A program made the translations under genes and the position numbers. Under the pieces are notes generated by a model. The model worked only from the letters and a program-made list of their open reading frames with translations, searched no databases and had not been told where the DNA came from. Below, piece after piece: positions 1-4,514 of a DNA stretch of 8,488 nt (position 1 is the first letter of the stretch; each line of letters opens with the position of its first letter). This stretch comes from an uncultured Alistipes sp. (lineage in GTDB: Bacteria; Bacteroidota; Bacteroidia; Bacteroidales; Rikenellaceae): the NCBI GenBank assembly GCA_937911745.1, contig CALDPX010000071.1, forward strand, positions 1 through 8,488. The letters are read 5' to 3'.

Positions 1-134
1 ATGTCGCTATGCTGCATATCGTTTACCTCGCGTAGTTCACGCAGATACCTGAGTTCATCATCGAGGTACTCTTGTGCCTGCTGCTCATCGCACGAACAGC
101 CGCCACATATAGCCTGAATAATTCCTATTGCCAT
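1..134 (-). CDS. Small Cys-motif hypothetical protein, partial (3' end outside window)
   Basis: Unrecognised small protein, cut by the window edge; 44 residues are visible. It opens MAIGIIQAICGGCSCDEQQA, so Cys10, Cys13 and Cys15 form a compact CxxCxC cluster that could bind metal or form disulfides. A strongly charged helix-forming stretch follows (EYLDDELRYLRELREVND), with leucines spaced as in a short coiled coil. The start is the ATG at 132-134, 16 nt after the stop of the upstream gene at 151-303. It is the last visible member of the minus-strand series. No function can be assigned. The reading frame is open to the window edge, and the small-protein context supports it as real. Confidence 0.6.
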   Translation of the reverse strand, partial: MAIGIIQAICGGCSCDEQQAQEYLDDELRYLRELREVNDMQHSD

Positions 135-150
135 AATGATTCAGATTTTT

Positions 151-303
151 TTAGTCTAACTCGAACTCGTCTTCATAGACGGTAATCTCCTTGCCGCTCT
201 CGCAGATCCTGACGAGCCACTGATTGCCATAGGGCTCGATAAGTTCTATGCGGCGGTAGCCCAAGTATGGTACTTTGAGCGTTGCTACTGCACCTCTCTC
301 CAT
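151..303 (-). CDS. Small hypothetical protein (50 aa)
   Basis: A short gene of 50 residues beginning MERGAVATLKVPYLGYRRIE and ending EITVYEDEFELD. The pattern of alternating hydrophobic and polar residues (ATLKVPYLGYRRIELIEPYG, then WLVRICESG) suggests a small beta-rich fold. The tail is acidic. Its ATG (301-303) shares one base with the TAA stop of the gene at 303-488 (TAATG), a typical arrangement for translational coupling, which is the main reason to believe this short frame. No family is recognised, and no catalytic motif, signal peptide or membrane segment is visible. Confidence 0.6.
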   Translation of the reverse strand: MERGAVATLKVPYLGYRRIELIEPYGNQWLVRICESGKEITVYEDEFELD

Positions 304-488
304 TATGCTACCATCTCAAATTGTACACAGAACTGGAACTCACTCATAAGGCTACCCACATAGGGCATCTTTTCGGGGTCCTCGCCATAGGGACAGAAGA
401 TTGTCTTGGCGTGTGTCTTGCAACGGATACCTTGCTTGCGTACTTTTGAGAGCAGATATGCTCTGCGGCGTAGTTGTTTCTTGCTCAT
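303..488 (-). CDS. Small basic hypothetical protein (61 aa)
   Basis: Unrecognised 61-residue protein. The N-terminal half is very basic (MSKKQLRRRAYLLSKVRKQG, then IRCKTHAK), which fits nucleic-acid binding. The C-terminal half is more neutral (FCPYGEDPEKMPYVGSLMSE). Cysteines at about residues 23, 32 and 54 are not arranged as an obvious zinc finger. The ATG at 486-488 is the first codon of the frame. It lies 49 nt downstream of the left anchor of structured unit F1, so this gene follows the two-unit cluster in the transcript. Its TAA overlaps the next ATG by one base. A TATCTTTC sequence about 25 nt upstream resembles a Bacteroidota -7 box (TAnnTTTG) only imperfectly, and I see no matching -33 box. 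Confidence 0.65.
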   Translation of the reverse strand: MSKKQLRRRAYLLSKVRKQGIRCKTHAKTIFCPYGEDPEKMPYVGSLMSEFQFCVQFEMVA

Positions 489-517
489 AGTTGTAGTTTT
501 ATTTGTTGAAAGATATG

Positions 518-536
518 AATGCCATTCGGGGGCATT
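518..536. other. Short inverted repeat beside unit F1
   Basis: AATGCC (518-523) and GGCATT (531-536) can form a 6-bp stem with a 7-nt loop. It overlaps the conserved GGGC end of unit F1, so the two pairings are mutually exclusive. No run of T follows on the minus strand, so it is not a standard terminator. It may be an accident of the conserved end sequence. Confidence 0.3.
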
Positions 537-640
537 GCTCTAATTGTTTGATGTAGGCGTCCTACTGAAGGATGCCCTGACGGCTAATCGAGCCGTGTGG
601 GCATCGTATCCGCAGGACGGTAGTAAATGTGATGGCCCTT
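530..640 (-). ncRNA. Structured hairpin unit F1 (short class)
   Basis: Plus-strand pairing: outer stem CGTCCT 558-563 with AGGACG 614-619; middle stem GATGCCC 571-577 with GGGCATC 599-605; inner stem ACGGCT 580-585 with AGCCGT 591-596, separated from the middle stem by only two mismatches. The apical loop is AATCG (586-590), which reads CGATT on the minus strand. Conserved ends are CTCTA 538-542, TGAT 549-552 and TAAAT 624-628. GGGC 530-533 can pair with GCCC 635-638 to close the whole element. The strand is inferred from neighbouring genes. The stems differ from every other unit yet are perfectly paired. Confidence 0.75.
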
Positions 641-682
641 CATATCGAGGTTGCCAAAAGTTGCGGTATGATTGCTGACCTG

Positions 683-793
683 GGGCATAACTATAATCAT
701 TCGATGTAACTCCTTGTGATGAACGCGCGAACCGGTTGATATACCGGTTCGCGGGTCGCTTGAACAAGGCCGTGCTAAATATGTCAGCCCATC
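683..793 (-). ncRNA. Structured hairpin unit F2 (short class)
   Basis: Outer stem CCTTGT 712-717 pairs with ACAAGG 764-769. Inner stem CGCGAACCGGT 726-736 pairs perfectly with ACCGGTTCGCG 743-753 around a 6-nt loop (737-742). Conserved ends are CTATA 691-695, CGAT 702-705 and TAAAT 776-780. GGGC 683-686 can pair with GCCC 787-790, the same closing helix as in F1. The unit lies just after the stop codon of the gene at 820-1911. Transcription strand is inferred. A promoter or terminator role is unlikely because no T-run follows the stem. Confidence 0.75.
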
Positions 794-819
794 AATACCT
801 GCTTGCCAATCGTGCCTGG

Positions 820-1911
820 CTACTTCTTACGCCACTCGGCCATCTTGCGCTTGAGGTCGATGCCGTTATCTTCGAGCATCTTCTTCAATACAGCCAAGAG
901 TCGCCAGCCATCGCCGTTGCGGTACATCTTTGCTTTGGTGGTGATGAACGCCAACGACTGGTATTTGTCCAGACGCTTACCGGCATCATCATATGCTACA
1001 CAGCCGTGGAAGCGGATGAGGTTCTGCATCGTGAAGAAGGCTCCCGAACCCTTGTAGGCATCAATCCACGCACTGCACTGAGGAGTCTTCCAGTGCATCT
1101 TGAGGCGCAGCGAGTTGAACTCTGCCACAGCCTCGTAGAGTTTTGCAGCATTCTTTGCTCTGCGGATAGCATACATCGCTCTCTCCAACGGGTGGTAGAG
1201 CTTGCAGTAGAGGTCAGATACAAAGATGTTCTTGCCGGCGATACGCTTGTAAGGGATACCTTTGCACTTGCGAACCTTGAGCGTATCGACACGCTTTTTC
1301 AGAAGTCCGATATACTCGCTTGCCATCTTAGTGGCTACCTCGTTGTTGAACCAGCGGTTGCGGTCTGCGAAGTTCTCGGGGTCGCGGTGCTCCATCTTCA
1401 TCTGTGCGTAGAGCTCGTCAAGGAGCATCTTCCACTGATACTCATAGCCCATACGGTGGATCATAGCTGTGACACCCATAGGCTGCTTAGTGCGATAGTC
1501 GAGGGTGGTCATCATATGGAACATCTGCGCCATAACCCAACGGCGGAACAATCGAGGATTAGGCACCGTGCCCTGCTTGATGATAAGCTCGAAGAGCGGG
1601 TCATCGTCATCGAGGATTGTGAGCTTGCCATCTTTATTTGATGCTACGCACTCACCACCATTGGCACCCTGCATAGCAAAGAGGTGGCTTACATCAACAC
1701 CCAGCGCACGCAGAGCATCGATACGCTCCTTGGCGGTCTTGGGCAACTTCTTCTGGAGCTTGGGCTCCTTGCCTACAACCTCTGCATACACAATGCCGAT
1801 ACCGGCATCCTTACCAATCACTGTTGCAACCGTCGTTACTGTCTTCTCGGCGATTGCGAACTCCGCACCACACTCGGGGCAGAGAACTTTTGTCTCATTC
1901 TTTTTGCTCAT
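820..1911 (-). CDS. Hypothetical mobile-element protein with N-terminal CxxC motif
   Basis: A 363-residue soluble protein of unknown function. I recall similar proteins from Bacteroidales plasmids and conjugative elements, but cannot name a Pfam family. The N-terminus carries a single zinc-knuckle half, VLCPECGAEF (Cys11, Cys14), with no second CxxC nearby, so metal binding would need a partner or dimer. Residues of about 65-150 include ERIDALRALGVDVSHLFAMQ, an acidic DDDDPLFE patch, and PNPRLFRRWVMAQMFHMMTT. The C-terminal half is basic and helical and ends KRKMAEWRKK, consistent with nucleic-acid contact. No signal peptide or membrane segment is seen. The ATG is 3 nt after the upstream stop, so the two genes are almost surely cotranscribed. 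It sits between the two hairpin clusters. A long plus-strand open frame over it is a shadow. Confidence 0.85.
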   Translation of the reverse strand: MSKKNETKVLCPECGAEFAIAEKTVTTVATVIGKDAGIGIVYAEVVGKEPKLQKKLPKTAKERIDALRALGVDVSHLFAMQGANGGECVASNKDGKLTILDDDDPLFELIIKQGTVPNPRLFRRWVMAQMFHMMTTLDYRTKQPMGVTAMIHRMGYEYQWKMLLDELYAQMKMEHRDPENFADRNRWFNNEVATKMASEYIGLLKKRVDTLKVRKCKGIPYKRIAGKNIFVSDLYCKLYHPLERAMYAIRRAKNAAKLYEAVAEFNSLRLKMHWKTPQCSAWIDAYKGSGAFFTMQNLIRFHGCVAYDDAGKRLDKYQSLAFITTKAKMYRNGDGWRLLAVLKKMLEDNGIDLKRKMAEWRKK

Positions 1912-1914
1912 AAA

Positions 1915-2388
1915 TTATTTGTTGTTTGTGGGATTATTTCCCGGGTGAATCCATTGTTTGAGAATTACGAGGTCCTTATCCTCCTTACTTTGCCAGAACC
2001 ATTTGCCCATCAGAGCCTCATTCCACTCCATTCCGAGCAGTACTTGGCAGAGGATATAGAGCTCAAGTTCTATCTGTGCGGGGTCTCGACGCTTGCCATA
2101 GAGCATATCCTCGTCCGAGAGTTCCCGCTCGGGCAATGCTCGGAAGTATTGGCGTGACTTGCTCTCGCTACGCTCCGAGGGCACAGAGTGCTTATAGAAG
2201 GTGTAAAGGCGTTCCACGGTGTAGAGGAAGTCATCAAGCGTTGCCAACGACATTCCCAACTCACCCTCGTACTCTCCATTGGTGATAATCTTCTTGCCGT
2301 CAATCGTAAGGTTTCGCCTTTCGAGGTCAACCCTGAATTTTGCTCCGTCCTTAACGGCTTGGACGGACTCGTGGTAGATGTTATTCAT
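1915..2388 (-). CDS. Conserved hypothetical protein of Bacteroidales mobile elements
   Basis: A 157-residue protein. The middle and end carry blocks I recognise from hypothetical proteins on Bacteroidales mobile DNA: HSVPSERSESKSRQYF, ALPERELSDEDMLYG, and MGKWFWQSKEDKDLVIL. The first 40 residues look beta-rich (FRVDLERRNLTIDGKKIITN). No catalytic motif is evident and the function is unknown. I choose the ATG at 2386-2388 (MNNIYHESVQ). The frame extends upstream to an ATG at 2431-2433, but that one lies within the conserved end of hairpin unit A and would add an atypical basic tail (MRHRLRVLNTKTSKQ). From 2388, the gene starts 47 nt after the unit A anchor, matching the 49 nt at the other cluster. 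It is followed within 3 nt by the gene at 820-1911. Confidence 0.8.
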   Translation of the reverse strand: MNNIYHESVQAVKDGAKFRVDLERRNLTIDGKKIITNGEYEGELGMSLATLDDFLYTVERLYTFYKHSVPSERSESKSRQYFRALPERELSDEDMLYGKRRDPAQIELELYILCQVLLGMEWNEALMGKWFWQSKEDKDLVILKQWIHPGNNPTNNK

Positions 2389-2430
2389 TTGCTTACTTGT
2401 TTTCGTGTTTAGCACTCTGAGCCTATGACG

Positions 2431-2537
2431 CATTGCTTTATCAATCTGATAAATACAGTGGATTCTCGATCAGGTAACCTGTGTTAGCTGGTCACCTGAT
2501 CGTAGTAAGAGACTGTATTATTAAATCAGGCTCCTTG
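2431..2537 (-). ncRNA. Structured hairpin unit A (short class)
   Basis: Outer stem AATACAGT 2452-2459 pairs with ACTGTATT 2512-2519. Inner stem CGATCAGGT 2467-2475 pairs with ACCTGATCG 2494-2502. The 18-nt apical region could add ACC/GGT pairing (2477-2479 with 2490-2492). Conserved ends are CTTTA 2436-2440, TGAT 2447-2450 and TAAAT 2522-2526, where TTTA/TAAA can pair to close the element. The left end TTTATCAATCTGAT is shared with unit B, and the AATACAG outer stem is shared with unit E. Strand is inferred from the genes. Confidence 0.75.
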
Positions 2538-2578
2538 TGCAGTTTTGGTTGCGTTACCTTATGGTCTTGTCAGGGCGG

Positions 2579-2706
2579 CACATATCTTTATCAATCTGAT
2601 GTAAGCAGCACTGAATCTGATGGACCCTAAGTCATCTATCGTAATCGCAGGAGATGACTAAGGTTCCATCAGACTGCGAGGGCTGCTCAGTAAATTCCTG
2701 ACCTCG
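2579..2706 (-). ncRNA. Structured hairpin unit B (long class)
   Basis: Outer stem AGCAGC 2604-2609 pairs with GCTGCT 2682-2687. A nearly continuous 22-position inner helix joins 2616-2637 with 2652-2673: TCTGATGGA with TCCATCAGA, then CCT with AGG, then AGTCATCT with AGATGACT, interrupted by two mismatches. The 14-nt apical loop contains TAATCG, which reads CGATTA on the minus strand. Conserved ends are CTTTA 2586-2590, TGAT 2597-2600 and TAAAT 2691-2695, and TTTA/TAAA can close it. Strand is inferred. Confidence 0.77.
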
Positions 2707-2714
2707 ACCATAAA

Positions 2715-2726
2715 CCTTGTGCGAGG
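2715..2726. other. Small linker hairpin between units B and C
   Basis: CCT (2715-2717) and AGG (2724-2726) flank the loop TGTGCG. The stem is very short, but the loop starts TGTG as in the linkers at 3052-3069 and 3225-3240, which is why I list it. Confidence 0.3.
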
Positions 2727-2750
2727 CGTTGCGTAACGGTGAAGAGGTGG

Positions 2751-2876
2751 CATATACCTCTATGTTTGTGATGTCTCCCGTCTGGGGAAGCCTAAGCAGC
2801 GGCGTCGTATAACAATCGGGATTACGACGCCGCAGCGGAGGCTTCGTTGTTGACGGGACAATGAACTCTCTTCCTC
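2751..2876 (-). ncRNA. Structured hairpin unit C (long class, most diverged ends)
   Basis: Outer stem TCCCGTC 2776-2782 pairs with GACGGGA 2852-2858. Middle stem GAAGCCT 2787-2793 pairs with AGGCTTC 2839-2845. Inner stem GCGGCGTCGTA 2799-2809 pairs perfectly with TACGACGCCGC 2823-2833. The 13-nt loop contains CAATCGGG (CCCGATTG on the minus strand). Ends are CTCTA 2758-2762, TGAT 2769-2772 and TGAAC 2862-2866; the right end is the most divergent in the family, and the closing TTTA/TAAA helix seen in other units is weak here. Strand is inferred. Confidence 0.75.
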
Positions 2877-2915
2877 GATACGCTCCCTATGCCGGGCAGA
2901 GTCTCATAGCAGTGG

Positions 2916-3045
2916 CACATCACTTTATTCCTTCGATCTATCCAGCGTGAAGCCAGCTCGGAGGAGTCTCGAAGGAGGTCAATCTGCCTCCTTCAAGACT
3001 CGGCGGAGCTGGGTTTGCACGCGGGATGTAAATGTCTGCTCCTTG
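2916..3045 (-). ncRNA. Structured hairpin unit D (long class)
   Basis: Outer stem 2940-2949 pairs with 3018-3027 (ATCC and GCGTG with CACGC and GGAT, one A-G mismatch). Middle stem CCAGCTC 2953-2959 pairs with GAGCTGG 3006-3012. Inner helix GAGTCT 2964-2969 with AGACTC 2996-3001, and GAAGGAGG 2971-2978 with CCTCCTTC 2987-2994, has one mismatch between them. The 8-nt loop TCAATCTG equals the sequence in the left ends of units A and B. Conserved ends are CTTTA 2923-2927, CGAT 2934-2937 and TAAAT 3029-3033. Strand is inferred. Confidence 0.77.
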
Positions 3046-3051
3046 AACCCT

Positions 3052-3069
3052 TGCCGATGTGCTTCGGCA
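3052..3069. other. Small linker hairpin between units D and E
   Basis: TGCCGA (3052-3057) pairs with TCGGCA (3064-3069) around the loop TGTGCT. It is a compact 6-bp stem in the middle of the linker and the best of the linker hairpins. Confidence 0.5.
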
Positions 3070-3092
3070 TATTGCGAATGTCAGGCAACCGA

Positions 3093-3216
3093 CACATTGC
3101 TTTACTTGATTGATAAATACAGGTGGTGCCAGAAGTTACATGGATTCACCTGGGGATAACCAGGTGAATATATCTCACTTCTGGGTTGATACCTGTATTA
3201 TTAAAGTGTTGCTCTT
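3093..3216 (-). ncRNA. Structured hairpin unit E (long class, nearest the RT)
   Basis: Outer stem AATACAGGT 3116-3124 pairs perfectly with ACCTGTATT 3191-3199. Middle stem CCAGAAGT 3129-3136 pairs with ACTTCTGG 3177-3184. Inner stem ATTCACCTGG 3144-3153 pairs perfectly with CCAGGTGAAT 3160-3169 around a 6-nt loop (3154-3159). Conserved ends are CTTTA 3100-3104, TGAT 3111-3114 and TAAAG 3202-3206, where CTTTA/TAAAG gives a 5-bp closing helix. It is the first unit met after the RT stop codon. Strand is inferred. Confidence 0.8.
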
Positions 3217-3224
3217 CATTCGGC

Positions 3225-3240
3225 AGTCGTGTGTTCGACT
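3225..3240. other. Small hairpin between RT stop codon and unit E
   Basis: AGTCG (3225-3229) pairs with CGACT (3236-3240) around the loop TGTGTT. It lies immediately after the RT stop. It lacks a following T-run on the minus strand, so I do not call it a terminator. The loop resembles those of the linkers at 2715-2726 and 3052-3069. Confidence 0.45.
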
Positions 3241-3244
3241 CGTG

Positions 3245-4510
3245 TTATAGTGAGGCTACCAGCGTGTTATATACCGCACGGCTGGTGAGCAGTGCCTTCT
3301 GCATACAACCTATGGTCATATAGCCATCAATCTCTCCGGGCATCTTCTCACGGTTTGCCTTGACATTGCGACCTCGACCACGCACGATGCAGCCATCACT
3401 CTTGTTGCGGACATATCCAAGACCGCCAACCTTGCGCTTGCCCGTCTTCACGGCACGCAGGCAGTCCATAACAAACTTATTCAGCTCGTCAATGTCGCTG
3501 CGAACATTGCACACGGGCAATATCTGAGTAGCCCAGCTATGCTCGCCATCACCCTTGTAGAGGTAGCGATTAACCGAGTTGATAGCCTTATGCAGTGATG
3601 TTCTGGGGTTGCGGATTGTGCGGCGTTCAATCTCTCTCTGGAAGGTCTTGATGCGACTCTGCGATAGAGAGATGTCCGAGCCCTTGATGCTGTAGCCAAG
3701 GAATTTGAACCACCTGTCCGATGTGAGATACTCAACCTTCTTGGGATTGAGGTGCATAGACTTCTCGGCGAGGCGGCTCTCCAAGATGGTCATCGCTTGC
3801 TCATACTTCTCACCGATGTAGAGCATATCGTCCGAGTAGCGAGTGTAGAACTCACCCAAAGCGGTAAGCTCCGCATCAAGGTCGTAGAGCAACACATCGG
3901 CAAGCCAGCTCGCCACGGCACAGCCCTGCTTGAGTGATTGGAACTTGCGTTGTAGCTTGTTATCCTCATCAAAGTAGAGGTCATTGTGATAGTACTTGCG
4001 GAGAACATCGATGACTACGGAGTGTCCGTGCTTTGCCTCAACCTTATCAAAAGCCTCATCGATAAACATCAGAGGCACGCTGTCGAAGTACTTACTGAGG
4101 TCTGCCTTCCATCCGAGAGTGTCAGTTGTTGAATTGTTGGCAATACGACTGCTTACCTCCTTAACAACCTTACCACAGCCGATGCCTGTCTGATAGGATT
4201 TGCACGCAGGGTGCACCATCTCGGGCATAAGGTCAAACAGCAGGTCGTTGGCAATACTGAGGATGATGCGGTCGATAGGCTCGTTCACATAGACGGTGCG
4301 GAACTCGCCGTTATCCTTGGGGATTTGTGCCGTGTGTGGCGGGGAAATCTCATACTCACCGTGTTTCATTGCACTCGCAATGGCAAGGCGGGTATGCTCA
4401 CTTGCAAGGTGTATCAGCTGGTCTTTGCGGATATCCTTGCCTACACCTTTCGCAATGGCCTTCGTCCATCGGTCGAGGTCGAAGAACATCTCTAAAATCT
4501 TGTCTGCCAT
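3245..4510 (-). CDS. Reverse transcriptase associated with a structured-RNA array
   Basis: A 421-residue RNA-directed DNA polymerase that should copy RNA into cDNA in the cytoplasm. Recognisable RT blocks in order: FRTVYVNEPIDRI (70-82, fingers), SYQTG (105-109), ADLSKYFDSV with catalytic Asp137, KQGCAVASWLAD (194-205), YSDD (225-228, catalytic Asp227 and Asp228), HLNPKKVEYL (253-262) and FKFLGYS (268-274). All three catalytic aspartates are present, so it is probably active. After the thumb region, a basic C-terminal tail of about 75 residues (RKVGGLGY, RGRGRNVKANREK) could bind RNA. No HNH, maturase, protease or Cas1 domain is fused. I choose the ATG at 4508-4510 (MADKILEMFF), 4 nt after the upstream stop; the frame remains open for 39 codons more, but that part overlaps the neighbouring gene and has low-complexity, non-family character. 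The tandem hairpin array begins 38 nt downstream. I cannot place it in a named RT class. Confidence 0.93.
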   Translation of the reverse strand: MADKILEMFFDLDRWTKAIAKGVGKDIRKDQLIHLASEHTRLAIASAMKHGEYEISPPHTAQIPKDNGEFRTVYVNEPIDRIILSIANDLLFDLMPEMVHPACKSYQTGIGCGKVVKEVSSRIANNSTTDTLGWKADLSKYFDSVPLMFIDEAFDKVEAKHGHSVVIDVLRKYYHNDLYFDEDNKLQRKFQSLKQGCAVASWLADVLLYDLDAELTALGEFYTRYSDDMLYIGEKYEQAMTILESRLAEKSMHLNPKKVEYLTSDRWFKFLGYSIKGSDISLSQSRIKTFQREIERRTIRNPRTSLHKAINSVNRYLYKGDGEHSWATQILPVCNVRSDIDELNKFVMDCLRAVKTGKRKVGGLGYVRNKSDGCIVRGRGRNVKANREKMPGEIDGYMTIGCMQKALLTSRAVYNTLVASL

Positions 4511-4514
4511 AATT

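Larger units (their letters stand above)
489..819 (-). repeat. Two-unit cluster of structured hairpin elements (F1, F2)
   Basis: This 331-base gene-free gap is almost filled by two copies of the element family that also forms the array beside the reverse transcriptase. Left anchors CTNTA lie at 538 and 691, a period of 153 bases. Right anchors TAAAT end at 628 and 780. Both copies belong to the short size class (91 and 90 nt anchor to anchor). The upstream gene stops 39 nt from unit F2, and the downstream gene starts 49 nt after F1. These distances nearly match the other array (38 and 47 nt). Short frames predicted across this gap follow the hairpins and show no family resemblance. Confidence 0.8.
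2389..3244 (-). repeat. Five-unit tandem array of hypervariable structured hairpins downstream of the RT
   Basis: This 856-base gap has no credible gene but is densely structured. Five tandem units (A-E) have left anchors CTNTA at 2436, 2586, 2758, 2923 and 3100, giving periods of 150, 172, 165 and 177 bases. Right anchors (TAAAT, or TGAAC in C and TAAAG in E) end at 2526, 2695, 2866, 3033 and 3206. Between anchors each unit folds into a two- or three-stem hairpin whose stem sequences are unit-specific but complementary. Linkers of 56-66 nt separate units, and three hold a small hairpin with a TGTG-starting loop. The array begins 38 nt after the RT stop codon, with no terminator-like T-run between, so readthrough from the RT gene is plausible. 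A short plus-strand open frame across unit D is not convincing. Confidence 0.85.

Noticed and set aside
736..1641. Long plus-strand open frame of 301 codons
   Set aside because: It lies opposite the convincing minus-strand gene at 820-1911, begins in hairpin unit F2, and has no family-like pattern; it is a shadow frame.
2761..2768. Bacteroidota -7 box TATGTTTG on the plus strand
   Set aside because: No TTTG is found at the expected upstream distance, and no plus-strand gene follows; it is part of the left end of unit C.
2947..3159. Plus-strand open frame of 70 codons in the array
   Set aside because: It runs through the paired arms of units D and E on the strand opposite all genes, has an unbiased composition and no upstream ribosome site.
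2431..3216. Integron attC cassette array
   Set aside because: The units resemble attC in having fixed ends and variable palindromic cores, but RYYYAAC and GTTRRRY core sites are absent, there is no integrase in the window, and no cassette genes lie between units.
2431..3216. CRISPR array
   Set aside because: The conserved parts are hairpin ends rather than 23-50 base direct repeats, unit length varies from 150 to 177 bases, and the variable parts are self-complementary, unlike spacers. No cas gene is present.
2431..3216. tRNA genes or tRNA array
   Set aside because: Hairpins are long and linear, with no cloverleaf, no anticodon arm and no GGTTCGAATCC-like T arm.
3225..3240. Rho-independent terminator after the RT
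   Set aside because: The 5-bp stem is not followed by a T-run on the minus strand, so transcription may continue into the array.
2389..4510. Retron (RT with msr-msd RNA)
   Set aside because: Retron RNA is normally a single msr-msd upstream of the RT with a priming guanosine between inverted repeats. Here several different units lie downstream, and NAxxH and VTG signatures are not visible in the RT.
2389..4510. Diversity-generating retroelement
   Set aside because: No near-identical template/variable repeat pair with adenine-biased differences is seen, no C-type-lectin target gene is present, and motif B of the RT is not of the IGxxxSQ type.
2389..4510. Group II intron with its encoded protein
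   Set aside because: No domain V/VI hairpin with AGC or CGC triad and GNRA loop was found, no 5' GUGYG boundary is apparent, and the RT has no maturase or HNH region.
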